Shown here piece after piece: positions 52,228-60,841 of a stretch of DNA of 62,050 nucleotides. The translations under genes and the position numbers were made by a program. The DNA is from CAZOVB01 sp964583095 (GTDB taxonomy: Bacteria > Planctomycetota > Phycisphaerae > SM23-33): positions 1 to 62,050 of the forward strand of contig CAZOVB010000025.1 of the NCBI GenBank assembly GCA_964583095.1. The letters run 5' to 3'. The number at the start of each line of letters is the position of its first letter. Position 1 is the first letter of the stretch. The notes beneath the pieces were generated by a model. It was not told the DNA's origin and did not search any database. It was given only the letters and a program-made list of their open reading frames with translations.

Positions 52228-53676
52228 TCAGGCTCCGGCCTTCTGGCTGCGTCGGCCGGCCGAGGCAGAGGCCTGCTCCGCCGCTTCCTCAACCGTTCCG
52301 ACATACATGAAGGCCTGCTCGGGCAGGTGATCCCATTTGCCGTCGCAGATCTCCCGGAAGCTTCGGATGGTTTCGTCGATCTTGGTGAAGTTGCCGCTCT
52401 TGCCGGTAAACGGCTCGGCTACGAAGAACGGCTGGGACAGGAACCGTTCGATTCTTCGCGCCCGGGCCACGATGCGCTTGTCCTCTTCGCTGAGTTCATC
52501 CACGCCGAGAATCGCAATGATATCCTGGAGATCGCGGTATCGCTGGAGGATCTGCTGAACCCGCCGGGCCGTGTCGTAATGGTCCTGGCCCACGATCTGC
52601 GGGTCCAGAATGCGCGAGGAGCTGGCCAGCGGATCAATCGCCGGGTAGATGCCCTTTTCCACGATACTGCGTTCCAGAACGACAAACGCATCCAGATGGG
52701 TCACGGTAGCGGCCGGGGCGGGGTCGGTCATGTCGTCGGCCGGAACGTACACCGCCTGGACCGACGTGATCGCACCGTTGCGGGTGGAGGTGATGCGCTC
52801 CTGGAGCTGGCCCATTTCGGTCGCCAGGGTGGGCTGATACCCGACGGCCGAGGGCATGCGCCCCAGCAGGGCCGAAACTTCGCTGCCGGCCTGGGAGAAG
52901 CGGAAGATGTTGTCGATGAACAGCAGGGTATCTCCCCCGCCGCTGTCCCGGAAATACTCCGCCATGGCCAGGGCAGAAAGCGCCACCCGCAGCCGTGCCC
53001 CGGGCGGCTCATTCATCTGACCGAAGACCATCGCCATCTTGCTCAGCAGCGACTGGCCCGTCTGGCCGATCATGGTTTCCTGCATTTCCAGCCAGAGGTC
53101 ATTGCCCTCTCGGGTCCGTTCGCCCACTCCGGCAAAGACGCTGTACCCGCCGTGCTGCGTGGCCACCCGGGTGATGAGCTCCTGAATGATGACGGTCTTG
53201 CCCAGGCCCGCTCCGCCGAAGAGGCCGATCTTGCCCCCGCGAACAAACGGTACCAGCAGGTCGATGACTTTGATTCCCGTCTCGAAAAGTTCCGTCTGCG
53301 GCGTGAGGGAGTCGAAGCTGGGAGGCTTCTGGTGAATGCTGCGACTCTCCTTGGCCTCGACAGGACCGGCCTGGTCGATCGGTTCGCCCAACACGTTGAA
53401 AACCCTTCCGAGCACTCCCGGCCCCACGGGAACCTTCACCGGCGATCCGGTATCCTCCACCGGGGTGCCGCGAACCAGGCCGTCGGTGCTGCCCAGGGCA
53501 ATGCATCGCACGCGCCCTCCGCCCAGGTGCTGCTGAACCTCGCCGGTTACCCCGGCAAAGCCTCTCTCGGTCCGGGCTACGCGGAGAGCATTGTAGATCG
53601 GGGGGATCTGCTCTTCGTCGAAGGCTGCATCGAAGGTCGATCCGATCACTTGCACAATTTTGCCTTTGCCGGGCAT
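52228..53676 (-). CDS. atpD: ATP synthase F1 beta subunit
   Basis: 482 residues. The catalytic P-loop reads LFGGAGLGKTVI (usually GGAGVGKT), with the catalytic glutamate in GVGERTREGNDLW and Walker B in LLFIDNIFRF. The phrase PSAVGYQPTLATEMGQLQERI is diagnostic for F-type beta. It is densely packed in the operon atpB-E-F-H-A-G-D-(nitroreductase)-C. No sodium-type signature is decided by this subunit. Confidence 0.97.
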   Translation of the reverse strand: MPGKGKIVQVIGSTFDAAFDEEQIPPIYNALRVARTERGFAGVTGEVQQHLGGGRVRCIALGSTDGLVRGTPVEDTGSPVKVPVGPGVLGRVFNVLGEPIDQAGPVEAKESRSIHQKPPSFDSLTPQTELFETGIKVIDLLVPFVRGGKIGLFGGAGLGKTVIIQELITRVATQHGGYSVFAGVGERTREGNDLWLEMQETMIGQTGQSLLSKMAMVFGQMNEPPGARLRVALSALAMAEYFRDSGGGDTLLFIDNIFRFSQAGSEVSALLGRMPSAVGYQPTLATEMGQLQERITSTRNGAITSVQAVYVPADDMTDPAPAATVTHLDAFVVLERSIVEKGIYPAIDPLASSSRILDPQIVGQDHYDTARRVQQILQRYRDLQDIIAILGVDELSEEDKRIVARARRIERFLSQPFFVAEPFTGKSGNFTKIDETIRSFREICDGKWDHLPEQAFMYVGTVEEAAEQASASAGRRSQKAGA

Positions 53677-53701
53677 AGACGTTCTTTCCGGAGTTACGGG
53701 G

Positions 53702-54589
53702 TCATTCCAAGCCGCCCTGGCCGCCGATGATCTCCGACAATTCGGTGGTGATCTGCGCCTGGCGGGTGCGATTGTACTTGCGGGTCAGGTCCTGAACCAT
53801 CTCGTCGGCGTTTTCGGTGGCCGACCGCATGGCCGTCATCCGGGCCAGTTGCTCGGCTACCGAGGCATCCAGGAAGCACTGATAGAGCCGAAGGCGAATC
53901 GTAGCCGGCAGCAGGTTCCGCAGCAGTTCATCGGCCGAGGGATAGATATCCAACTCGGGTTCTTCCCCGGATGTCGGGGTCGGTTTTCGGGGGGTGGACA
54001 GTTCGCTCAGCGGCAGGATCTGGGCAATGGCAGGCCGGGGCGAACCGGAAGGAGGCATCCGGGTGTAGGCGACCTCCAGCCCGCCGATCTGTCCCTTGGC
54101 GTAGAGATCCATGTACTGCTGGGCCAGGCGACCAATGCGGGCGTACTCGGGCAGGTTGTCAAATTCGGTAAACGCCCGATCCACCTCCATCCGCCGATAG
54201 GAGAAGAACGACAGGCCCTTCTTGCCGGCCACATGCAGGCGGATGTCGTACCCTGCCGCCAGGGTCTGATCCAGCCGCTCCAGGGCCAGCCGGAGCACCT
54301 GCTGGTTGTAGGATCCACAAAGCCCCCGGTTGCTGGTAATGACCAGGAGGACCTCGGTATGGATCCGCTCGGGGGCCTCGAGAAGCGGGTGGGAAAACTT
54401 GCGGGTATCGACCCGGTCAAGCACTTCGGCCAGGAGGGCGATGAGACGGTCGGTATACGGGCGGGAGGCGGCCGAGAGCACATGCGAAGAGCGGAAGCGG
54501 GACGTGGAGATCATCTCCATCGTGCGTGTCAGGGCGCGGATGTTCCTGACCGCACCCGCCCGCTTGAGGATTCTTCTTGCCTTGGCCAT
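53702..54589 (-). CDS. atpG: ATP synthase F1 gamma subunit
   Basis: 295 residues. The N-terminal helix RAGAVRNIRALTRTMEMIS, the middle TSNRGLCGSYNQQV and the C-terminal helix RMTAMRSATENADEMVQDL define gamma, the central rotor shaft. A Pro/Ser/Thr-rich insert of about 25 residues (STPRKPTPTSGEEPE) lies before the C-terminal helix. Located between atpA and atpD as usual. Confidence 0.95.
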   Translation of the reverse strand: MAKARRILKRAGAVRNIRALTRTMEMISTSRFRSSHVLSAASRPYTDRLIALLAEVLDRVDTRKFSHPLLEAPERIHTEVLLVITSNRGLCGSYNQQVLRLALERLDQTLAAGYDIRLHVAGKKGLSFFSYRRMEVDRAFTEFDNLPEYARIGRLAQQYMDLYAKGQIGGLEVAYTRMPPSGSPRPAIAQILPLSELSTPRKPTPTSGEEPELDIYPSADELLRNLLPATIRLRLYQCFLDASVAEQLARMTAMRSATENADEMVQDLTRKYNRTRQAQITTELSEIIGGQGGLE

Positions 54590-54623
54590 TGCTTGCGTCC
54601 GAGGTCCCTGGCGGGCCTCTTTT

Positions 54624-56318
54624 TTACGGGGTTTCTGCTACGCCGCTGGGGCGTTTGCGCTCATTGAAAACCGATTCCCGGTATTCCTCGATCAGGAATC
54701 CCAGGCGCTTGGCCCGGTCCTTGGGCAGGTCCCGCTGGGAGACGAATTCCTCCCAGAAGTCCGGATGCTCCGCCCGGAGATAGTCGGTAATGCCCGAGAG
54801 GAAATCACTCACCTCCTCGGTGCGCAGGTCGTCGAGGTGACCATCGGTGCCTGCGAAAATCTGCACCACCTGCTCCAGGGCATCCATGGGCTGATATTGA
54901 GGCTGTATCAGCAATTGCACCATTCGCTCGCCGCGATCGAGCCTCTGCTGCGAATCTTCGTCGAGGTCCATCCCCAACTGCGCGAAGGACTCCAGTTCTC
55001 GATAGGCCGCAAGGTCCAGTCGCAACGAGGCCGCAACACGCTTCATCGCGGGGATGGCTGCTTTGTACCCGACACGACTGACGCTGATGCCCACATTGAT
55101 CGCGGGCCGCACACCGGCAAAGAACAGCGAGGGCTCCAGGTACAACTGTCCGTCGGTGATGCCGATGAGATTGGTCGGAATGTAGGCCGAAACCTCCCCT
55201 TCCTGCGTCTCGCAGATCGGCAGGGCCGTCATCGAACCGCCGGAATCGGGCTGCCTGTGAAGCTTGTACTTCCCGCCGTTTTCTCGCGATTCGAGCTCCT
55301 TCAGAGCCCGGGCCTTGCCCAGCGGTCCGACGAATTCCTCTTGAGAATCCACCTGCACAATTTTCTCTTGGGGGGTATCGGCCGGGGCGATCACGTAGCG
55401 ATCGGCCAGTTTGCAGGCGCGTTCCAGCAGGCGGCTGTGCAGGTAGAACACGTCGCCGGGATACGCTTCGCGTCCGGGAGGCCTGCGAAGCAGCAGCGAA
55501 ATCTGCCGGTAGGCCGCCGCCTGCTTGGTCAGGTCGTCATAGACCACCAGTGTCGCCTTGCCCTTGTGCATGAAATGCTCGGCAATGCTGCAGCCTGCAT
55601 ACGGGGCGATGTACTTCAACGGGGCGGCTTCGCTGCTGGAAGCGCAGACCACGATGGTGTGATCCATCGCGTCGTGGGCGCGGAGCGTCTCGACCACCCC
55701 GGCCACCGTGGATTCCTTCTGCCCGATGGCGACGTAGACGCAGATTACGCCGGTGTCCTTCTGATTGACGATCGTATCGACGGCAATGGCGGTCTTGCCG
55801 GTCTTTCGGTCGCCGATGATCAACTCTCTCTGCCCGCGGCCTATGGGGGTCATCGAATCCACCGCCTTGAGGCCTGTCTGGAGCGGCTCGTTGACCGGCT
55901 GTCGGCCCGCGATGCCCGGAGCCTGGACATCCACCACCCGTGTCTGGTCCGTCGCGATGGGTCCCTGGCCATCCAGCGGGTTGCCCATGGGATCGACCAC
56001 GCGGCCCAGCATGGCCTCTCCGACCGGCACGGAGATCAGCTTGCCGGTGGATCGGACCGTCTCGCCGGCACGGATTTCCTCTCCCGAGCCGTAAATGACC
56101 GCCCCGATCGAGCTTTCCTCCAGGTTGAACACCTGGCCCACCGGGCCGGACTCGAACTGGATCATCTCCCCGGCCATCGCACTGGAGAGCCCGAAGATCT
56201 GGGCGATGCCGTCGCCGGATTCCAGCACCTGGCCCACGTGTCCCACGTCCAGCTCGCGCTTGTAGTGGGCGATTTCCTGGCGGATGACACTGGCGATTTC
56301 GTCGGCCTTGAACTTCAT
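54624..56318 (-). CDS. atpA: ATP synthase F1 alpha subunit with about 50-residue insertion
   Basis: 564 residues, longer than the usual about 505. The noncatalytic P-loop is GDRKTGKT (169-176). Also seen are GRVVDPMGNPLDG, the alpha-specific YDDLTKQAAAYRQISLLLRRPPGREAYPGDVFYLHSRLLER and EVSAYIPTNLIGITDGQ. Between LLERACKL and GGSMTALPICE (about 305-357) lies an insertion of about 50 residues (PADTPQEKIVQVDSQEEFV..) not present in standard AtpA, where only a few residues connect these parts. It may interact with a lineage-specific partner. The start overlaps the atpH stop. Confidence 0.96.
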   Translation of the reverse strand: MKFKADEIASVIRQEIAHYKRELDVGHVGQVLESGDGIAQIFGLSSAMAGEMIQFESGPVGQVFNLEESSIGAVIYGSGEEIRAGETVRSTGKLISVPVGEAMLGRVVDPMGNPLDGQGPIATDQTRVVDVQAPGIAGRQPVNEPLQTGLKAVDSMTPIGRGQRELIIGDRKTGKTAIAVDTIVNQKDTGVICVYVAIGQKESTVAGVVETLRAHDAMDHTIVVCASSSEAAPLKYIAPYAGCSIAEHFMHKGKATLVVYDDLTKQAAAYRQISLLLRRPPGREAYPGDVFYLHSRLLERACKLADRYVIAPADTPQEKIVQVDSQEEFVGPLGKARALKELESRENGGKYKLHRQPDSGGSMTALPICETQEGEVSAYIPTNLIGITDGQLYLEPSLFFAGVRPAINVGISVSRVGYKAAIPAMKRVAASLRLDLAAYRELESFAQLGMDLDEDSQQRLDRGERMVQLLIQPQYQPMDALEQVVQIFAGTDGHLDDLRTEEVSDFLSGITDYLRAEHPDFWEEFVSQRDLPKDRAKRLGFLIEEYRESVFNERKRPSGVAETP

Positions 56319-56935
56319 AGGAATCTATGCCTCGAACGGCGTTTCTGTCTCTGGCTGCGCTGCTGCCGGAGGGTCTTTCTCATTTTCTCGATCTGCCCCG
56401 AGACCGAAGCGTCGAACACCTGGTCTCCGATCTGCACCACCAGGCCTCCCAGAATGGCCGGGTCGACGCGGACGGTCAGCTCCAGTTTCGATTCAAGCGC
56501 CTGGCCCAGCTCGCGCGAGATCTGTTGCTTCTGATCCTCATCCAGGCTCGCAGCCACCAGCAGCGTTACTTCCTGCCGGTTCTCGCGACGGTTGAATTGC
56601 TTTCGAAAGCTCTTGACGATCGGACCCAGGAGGTCCATCCGTTCATGCCGGGAAAGAACCGCCAGAAACCCTTCCAGGGACTCGTGGACGCGCCCGGAGA
56701 AGATCCGCGAGATCATCTCCTGACGATTGCGTGCTTCGATTCTCGTGCTTTGCAGCAGGGCCCCGGCCTCGGGAATCGACTCGATCAGTTCTTCCAGTTG
56801 CTCAAGGTCAGAGGCGATCTGCTCGGCCTGGTCTTCCGAGTCGAACAGCCCCAGCAGGGCCTGGGCGTATGTGTCGGCCAGGCGCATGGCCACAGGGTCC
56901 ATGACGCTGGGGGGCTGAACGATGACGGCGGCCAT
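56315..56935 (-). CDS. atpH: ATP synthase delta subunit
   Basis: 206 residues including an N-terminal extension. The delta fold is seen in RLADTYAQALLGLFDSED, then ESLEGFLAVLSRHERMDLLGPIVKSF and the C-terminal QVTLLVAASLDEDQKQQI and ILGGLVVQIGDQVFDASV. It links F1 to the peripheral stalk. It overlaps atpF upstream and atpA downstream by a few bases, so translation is coupled. The presence of delta argues against an N-ATPase-type operon. Confidence 0.92.
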   Translation of the reverse strand: MAAVIVQPPSVMDPVAMRLADTYAQALLGLFDSEDQAEQIASDLEQLEELIESIPEAGALLQSTRIEARNRQEMISRIFSGRVHESLEGFLAVLSRHERMDLLGPIVKSFRKQFNRRENRQEVTLLVAASLDEDQKQQISRELGQALESKLELTVRVDPAILGGLVVQIGDQVFDASVSGQIEKMRKTLRQQRSQRQKRRSRHRFL

Positions 56936-57540
56936 CAGGCCTGCTCCCGGGCCCGGGTCCGAATCTCCTGAAGCGAGCCATCCACGAGTCTTCGATGCAT
57001 CTGCTCATCGACGTGGGTCGACAGGACGCTTGCGGCGATGTCGGCCGCCAGTTCTGCCGTCTCGGCGTGCAGTTCGCGCAAGGCCTGCTGCTTGGCCTGG
57101 TCGATTTCCCGCCGCATCTGCTGGGCGTGTTTTTCCGCTTCACTGCGCGCCTGGTCCAGGAGGCGCCGGCGGTCGCGGCTTGCTTGTTTCCTGGAATCTT
57201 CCACGAGGCGCTGGGCGTCGGACTGGGCCCTGTCCAGCCGGGCGCGGTATTCGGCCAGGAGTTCCTCGGATTCCTTCTGCTGCTTCTCGGCATCGGCCAA
57301 TTGCTTGGCCACGCGCTCTTCGCGCTGTCGCAGCTGAGCGATGATCGGTTTCCAGGCGAACTTTCCCAGGATTCCCAGCAAGACCAGGAAGATGAGGATG
57401 GCAGCCACCGCCTGGCCGATATCGCCGGCGTACATGGCGTCGTCGCCGGATTCGGCCTCAGCCAAAACCGGTCCGGCCAGGGCCAGCATCACTGTGGCCA
57501 GGCAGACAAATTGGGCCATTGTCCGTTTGCCCGCAAACAA
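56935..57540 (-). CDS. atpF: ATP synthase b subunit with signal-like N-terminus
   Basis: 201 residues if started at TTG 57540 (with GGGAGAG upstream); ATG 57519 would give 194. A first hydrophobic segment (VCLATVMLALAGPVLA) looks like a cleavable signal peptide, and the true b-subunit anchor follows (AVAAILIFLVLLGILGKFAWKPI). Then comes the long charged coiled coil (REERVAKQLADAEKQQKESEELLAEYRARL). It forms the peripheral stalk. Its stop overlaps the atpH start. Confidence 0.93.
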   Translation of the reverse strand: MFAGKRTMAQFVCLATVMLALAGPVLAEAESGDDAMYAGDIGQAVAAILIFLVLLGILGKFAWKPIIAQLRQREERVAKQLADAEKQQKESEELLAEYRARLDRAQSDAQRLVEDSRKQASRDRRRLLDQARSEAEKHAQQMRREIDQAKQQALRELHAETAELAADIAASVLSTHVDEQMHRRLVDGSLQEIRTRAREQA

Positions 57541-57565
57541 GGTTCTCTCCCGGGGGGGTAAGGGG

Positions 57566-57949
57566 TCAGACCTTGAGGATACCCATCAGGCAGACGACGA
57601 TGGCAAAGAGGGTTGCCCCCTCGACCATGGCCGCTGAGATGATCATCGGGGCGAACATCGACCCGGCCGCCTCGGGCTGGCGCGAGATCGACTCGATACA
57701 GGCTCCGCCGATCCGGGCGATGCCGTATCCGCCGCCCAACACACAAAGCCCCGCGCCGAAACAGACGCCGATCAGCGCAACGGCCGAACCGACCGTCAGC
57801 CCTTCCTTGATATCCGGGTCATCCAGGGACTCGGAGCCTGCAGGCCTGGTTTGGGGGGATACGGGATCCTCTTGTAACTGGGCCCAGGACGGCGACGTAA
57901 ACACAAGAACTGCAAGGGCGATCCAGACCCACTTGCCTTTCATGCTCAT
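57566..57949 (-). CDS. atpE: ATP synthase c subunit with N-terminal signal extension
   Basis: 127 residues from the ATG at 57949. An N-terminal signal-like segment (MSMKGKWVWIALAVLVFTSPSWA) and an acidic linker precede the two-helix hairpin: LCVLGGGYGIARIGGAC, the loop SISRQPEA and the second helix IISAAMVEGATLFAIVV with the proton-binding Glu. The glutamine and the ES/ET ligand residues of Na+ c-rings are absent, so protons are the probable ion. The length is well above the usual about 80 residues because of the extension. Confidence 0.93.
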   Translation of the reverse strand: MSMKGKWVWIALAVLVFTSPSWAQLQEDPVSPQTRPAGSESLDDPDIKEGLTVGSAVALIGVCFGAGLCVLGGGYGIARIGGACIESISRQPEAAGSMFAPMIISAAMVEGATLFAIVVCLMGILKV

Positions 57950-58064
57950 GAGAGTCTCCTGTGAAGGGTTGTGCGGCTTCGGGGGAGGCAAACCAAAGAC
58001 GCCAGCGTACCACAGCTTCCCGGCGTTGGCGAATGAATTTCAGTGATGTCCGATACCTTCATTG

Positions 58065-58973
58065 CTAATGCCCCGGCTCGACGTATAAGCCCAGAAAGAT
58101 GGCTGTGAGAAACGTGAAGATATACGCCTGTAAACCAGCCACCAGAAGCTCGATCAGGCTGATCAGGGCACTGCCCATCACGCAGAGGGGCCCGACGTAG
58201 ATCAGGTGCCCCGTGCCATCCTGGATCATCGATTCCAGGGCCATCAGGATGAACATCATCAATGCAGCCATCATGGCATGCCCGGCCAGCATGTTCGCAA
58301 ACAGACGCACCATCAGCGAGAAGCACTTGGCCAGGGCGCCGATCAGCTCCAGCAGCGCCAGGGGCACCACCAGCACCACGCCCATGGCCCCGGGAATCGA
58401 AGGGGCCAGACTCTTGACCCACACCACCGGGGCGAGTAGGACGCAAAGCCACCCCGGCCAGCCGCGATGGCTGCGCAGGTGTTCCGCAGCAGTCTTGATT
58501 CCCAGGCCCACGATCGTACCCAGCGTCAACAACGCCAGGCCTCCGCAGGCGGTCAGGACCACGGTCGGCTGGAAGCCGATGGGATGATCCCTGAACCATG
58601 GCAGGGCCACCGACAGGCCCCCGACGATCAGGTCCAGGTGCAAAAAGCCCGTCAGGTTCATTCCCAGAACGAAAACGAAGATCGTCAGCAGAAACGGCAG
58701 GAACGCATAGGCCTTTTCGTGGAGAGCTGGAATCGCCACCCGGTCGCGGATGAAGATCACCAGCAGCTCCAGCACGTTGTAGCCTCCCACGGGCAAAGGT
58801 CCGCGTCGACGGGCCATCGGGAGAATCAACGCACAGAGCCCCCCCGCCGTCAGGAGCATCACGGCGATAGCGCTGGACATCAGGGTAATGGTCATTCCGC
58901 CAAGCGAGATCTGCCAGCCGTGCCAGGGGTGGTCCATCAGGTGGGTCAGCAGGTTCTGCTCTGCGAGGATCAC
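58065..58973 (-). CDS. atpB: ATP synthase a subunit
   Basis: 302 residues with about six membrane helices. The essential arginine lies in CFSLMVRLFANMLAGHAM, and the C-terminal helix LISLIELLVAGLQAYIFTFLTAIFLG is typical of subunit a. An early segment, LGMNLTGFLHLD, stands in the place of the usual N-LxGxxP region. It forms the proton half-channels against the c ring. It lies three bases after the AtpI/AtpR-like gene. Confidence 0.93.
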   Translation of the reverse strand: MILAEQNLLTHLMDHPWHGWQISLGGMTITLMSSAIAVMLLTAGGLCALILPMARRRGPLPVGGYNVLELLVIFIRDRVAIPALHEKAYAFLPFLLTIFVFVLGMNLTGFLHLDLIVGGLSVALPWFRDHPIGFQPTVVLTACGGLALLTLGTIVGLGIKTAAEHLRSHRGWPGWLCVLLAPVVWVKSLAPSIPGAMGVVLVVPLALLELIGALAKCFSLMVRLFANMLAGHAMMAALMMFILMALESMIQDGTGHLIYVGPLCVMGSALISLIELLVAGLQAYIFTFLTAIFLGLYVEPGH

Positions 58974-58976
58974 CGA

Positions 58977-59420
58977 TCAGGCCTCCGTGGAAATCGAGCA
59001 GCGCCCGGGCTCGAAGTCTCCCAGGGCAGCACGGTGCGCATCGTGGTTCAACGCCCTGCAAAGCCAGATCCCTTCCCCGGCCAGTCCGGCCAGGTAGGCT
59101 CCCAGCATGCAGACAACCAGCACGAACGGTTCAATCGGCAAGCTGTGCAAGAGCACCAGGACCATGATCATGCAAAGGATCATCCGCAGCACGCCGGCTG
59201 AGACGAACGTAAAGGCCGCCCAGACCGGGCCCTTCCGGGCCGCCATCAACGTAAGCAGGCCGCTTCCCAGCAGAAGCGGAAGCACCGTCACGCCGGCCAG
59301 GGTGGCCCCATCGAGCCACTGCGGGCCTCCCAGCTTCCAGGCGGGCCACAGGCCCGTCACCGCCAGAAGGGCTTCACTGAGCAGCACCCAGCCTGCCAGG
59401 GCTCCAAAGCGAATGTGCAT
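58977..59420 (-). CDS. AtpI/AtpR-like small membrane protein of the ATP synthase operon
   Basis: 147 residues with four hydrophobic segments (LAGWVLLSEALLAVTGL, LAGVTVLPLLLGSGLLTL, VLRMILCMIMVLVLL, PFVLVVCMLGAYLAGLAG). This size and position, directly before atpB, fit the AtpI/UncI or AtpR class that helps c-ring assembly or Mg/Ca handling. The C-terminal tail is short and polar. Identity rests on context and topology only. Confidence 0.65.
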   Translation of the reverse strand: MHIRFGALAGWVLLSEALLAVTGLWPAWKLGGPQWLDGATLAGVTVLPLLLGSGLLTLMAARKGPVWAAFTFVSAGVLRMILCMIMVLVLLHSLPIEPFVLVVCMLGAYLAGLAGEGIWLCRALNHDAHRAALGDFEPGRCSISTEA

Positions 59421-59431
59421 CGGTCGGGTCT

Positions 59432-59695
59432 TCAACGGGGCACGTCCTCTTGCTGCTCTCTGCGGCGCTGCAGGCGGCGTTCGATTTCCTTCTGCCAGGC
59501 AAAGGCTTGTCGAATCAGGCGGTACAATCCGGCCGCGAAACCTGCGACAAAGCCGATCAACCCTCCGGCCAGAGGCCAACCCAGCCATCGTCCCAGAAGC
59601 CAGCCTCCAATTCCGCAGGCGGCGATGATCGCGATGAACTCGCTGCCGGGAGCATGACGCAACAGATGCATTTGATTGGCCAGGCGGGGACTCAT
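59432..59695 (-). CDS. AtpZ/AtpI-type two-helix protein, first gene of the ATP synthase operon
   Basis: 87 residues from the ATG at 59695. Two hydrophobic segments (IAIIAACGIGGWLLGRWL, LAGGLIGFVAGFAAGLYRLI) with a glycine-rich turn and a basic tail (QKEIERRLQRRREQQED) match AtpZ-type (DUF AtpZ/AtpI) proteins. The start is chosen to follow the promoter at 59736-59764; the longer frame to 59764 would begin upstream of the transcript start. It probably assists in Fo assembly. Confidence 0.7.
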   Translation of the reverse strand: MSPRLANQMHLLRHAPGSEFIAIIAACGIGGWLLGRWLGWPLAGGLIGFVAGFAAGLYRLIRQAFAWQKEIERRLQRRREQQEDVPR

Positions 59696-59735
59696 CGACG
59701 ATTGCCTCGCGCGGGGGCAAGGGGGCAAAAAAGGT

Positions 59736-59764
59736 AAGATATCGATCGTGCCATGCAGTGTCAA
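59736..59764 (-). promoter_or_regulatory. Promoter of the ATP synthase operon
   Basis: On the minus strand a perfect TTGACA (59764-59759), 17 bp, TATCTT (59741-59736), with a leader of about 35 nt before the first ATG at 59695. This is one of the best promoter matches in the window. Confidence 0.75.
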
Positions 59765-59845
59765 GCCGGGCCCAGACGGCGAAATCCGCTCCAGCCGACC
59801 CGGTGAATCCTTGGCAAGCCCCCCCTGTCAACGTACCATGCATCC

Positions 59846-60841
59846 ATGGCAAGAACGGGAAACAGACAATACACGCGCGACGCAGCGGTGGCGGTGGCGA
59901 TGCTGGCCGCCCTGGCCCTGACGGCCGGGGGCGCCTGGCTGCTGGTCTACGTCAACGAGGGCCCGGCCCGGCTGGGAGCGGAGATCGTCTCCCAGATCCA
60001 GCGGGAGGGGCTTTCGGAGTTCTGGTCCGAGACACGTCAGGAGTACTGGCGCGTCAACGGGGAGAACTGGTGGTATGTCCTGCGTTTCCAGTTGGAAGAT
60101 GGGGGGTTTGCCGGCGTCCGTATCCGAGAGACGCGAGTCAGACAGGTGCGCACCCCTCGCGGGCTTCGGGTCGTGCCCTTAGCAACCTGGGAGATCTGGA
60201 CCCTGAATCAGGATGCCACAGAGGGTGACTACCAGGCCGGGACTTTCGGCCCCGGAAGCATTTCCCGCGACACACGAATCCAGTACAGGGACGGAAAAGT
60301 CAAGGCCAGCCAGTTCGAGGACTCCCCCACCAAGCGGACCAGAACCGAAGCTGCCGCCCCGGACAACTATGTTCCCGAAGGTGCGCTGGAACTGGCGCGT
60401 GGCCTGGTAGCCCGGAAGGACAGCCCGGCCGCGTTTCAGTGGATCCTCAACAGCAGGAGGCCCTTCGGTTCCACCCCGGATTTTCTGTCGGTCCGTTACG
60501 AACCCGGACAGACGGTGCAAGGTCCCGACGGCACGGATCTTCGCGAAGTGATTACCCGCCACGAGACGCGTCAGCAGCAGGGCGTACTGGTGACCACGGA
60601 GAAGACCTTTTACATCAATCCCGAAGGCAACGAAGTTCGTGTATCGGAGAGAATTATCGCCCAGGATCAGGTATTGACCACCGAAGAGAGGCGACTGGTG
60701 CCCCAGGAGCAGGCAATGGAATCCCAGATGCCCGGGCGCCTCAAGGCCGTGGCCGGGCAGATTCTGGAACAAGCGGGAATTGATTCGCCGGCCATGCAGA
60801 AGGTCTTCTTGCCTGTTTCGGCCGAGGGGACGGATATCTAG
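59846..60841 (+). CDS. Membrane-anchored protein of unknown function
   Basis: 331 residues. One N-terminal membrane helix (AAVAVAMLAALALTAGGAWLL) is followed by a soluble, mostly beta-rich domain with many Arg and Glu (FSEFWSETRQEYW-like start, WYVLRFQLEDGGFAGVRIRE, later FLSVRYEPGQTVQGPDG and TEKTFYINPEGNEVRVSERI). I do not recognise it. It is divergent from the ATP synthase operon and convergent with the PEGA lipoprotein, whose stop codon overlaps its own (CTAG). Confidence 0.6.
   Translation: MARTGNRQYTRDAAVAVAMLAALALTAGGAWLLVYVNEGPARLGAEIVSQIQREGLSEFWSETRQEYWRVNGENWWYVLRFQLEDGGFAGVRIRETRVRQVRTPRGLRVVPLATWEIWTLNQDATEGDYQAGTFGPGSISRDTRIQYRDGKVKASQFEDSPTKRTRTEAAAPDNYVPEGALELARGLVARKDSPAAFQWILNSRRPFGSTPDFLSVRYEPGQTVQGPDGTDLREVITRHETRQQQGVLVTTEKTFYINPEGNEVRVSERIIAQDQVLTTEERRLVPQEQAMESQMPGRLKAVAGQILEQAGIDSPAMQKVFLPVSAEGTDI

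Noticed and set aside
57566..57949. Sodium-type ATP synthase or N-ATPase
   Set aside because: The c subunit lacks the glutamine and the Ser/Thr ligands after the key Glu, the operon contains delta, and gene order is the normal F-type one.
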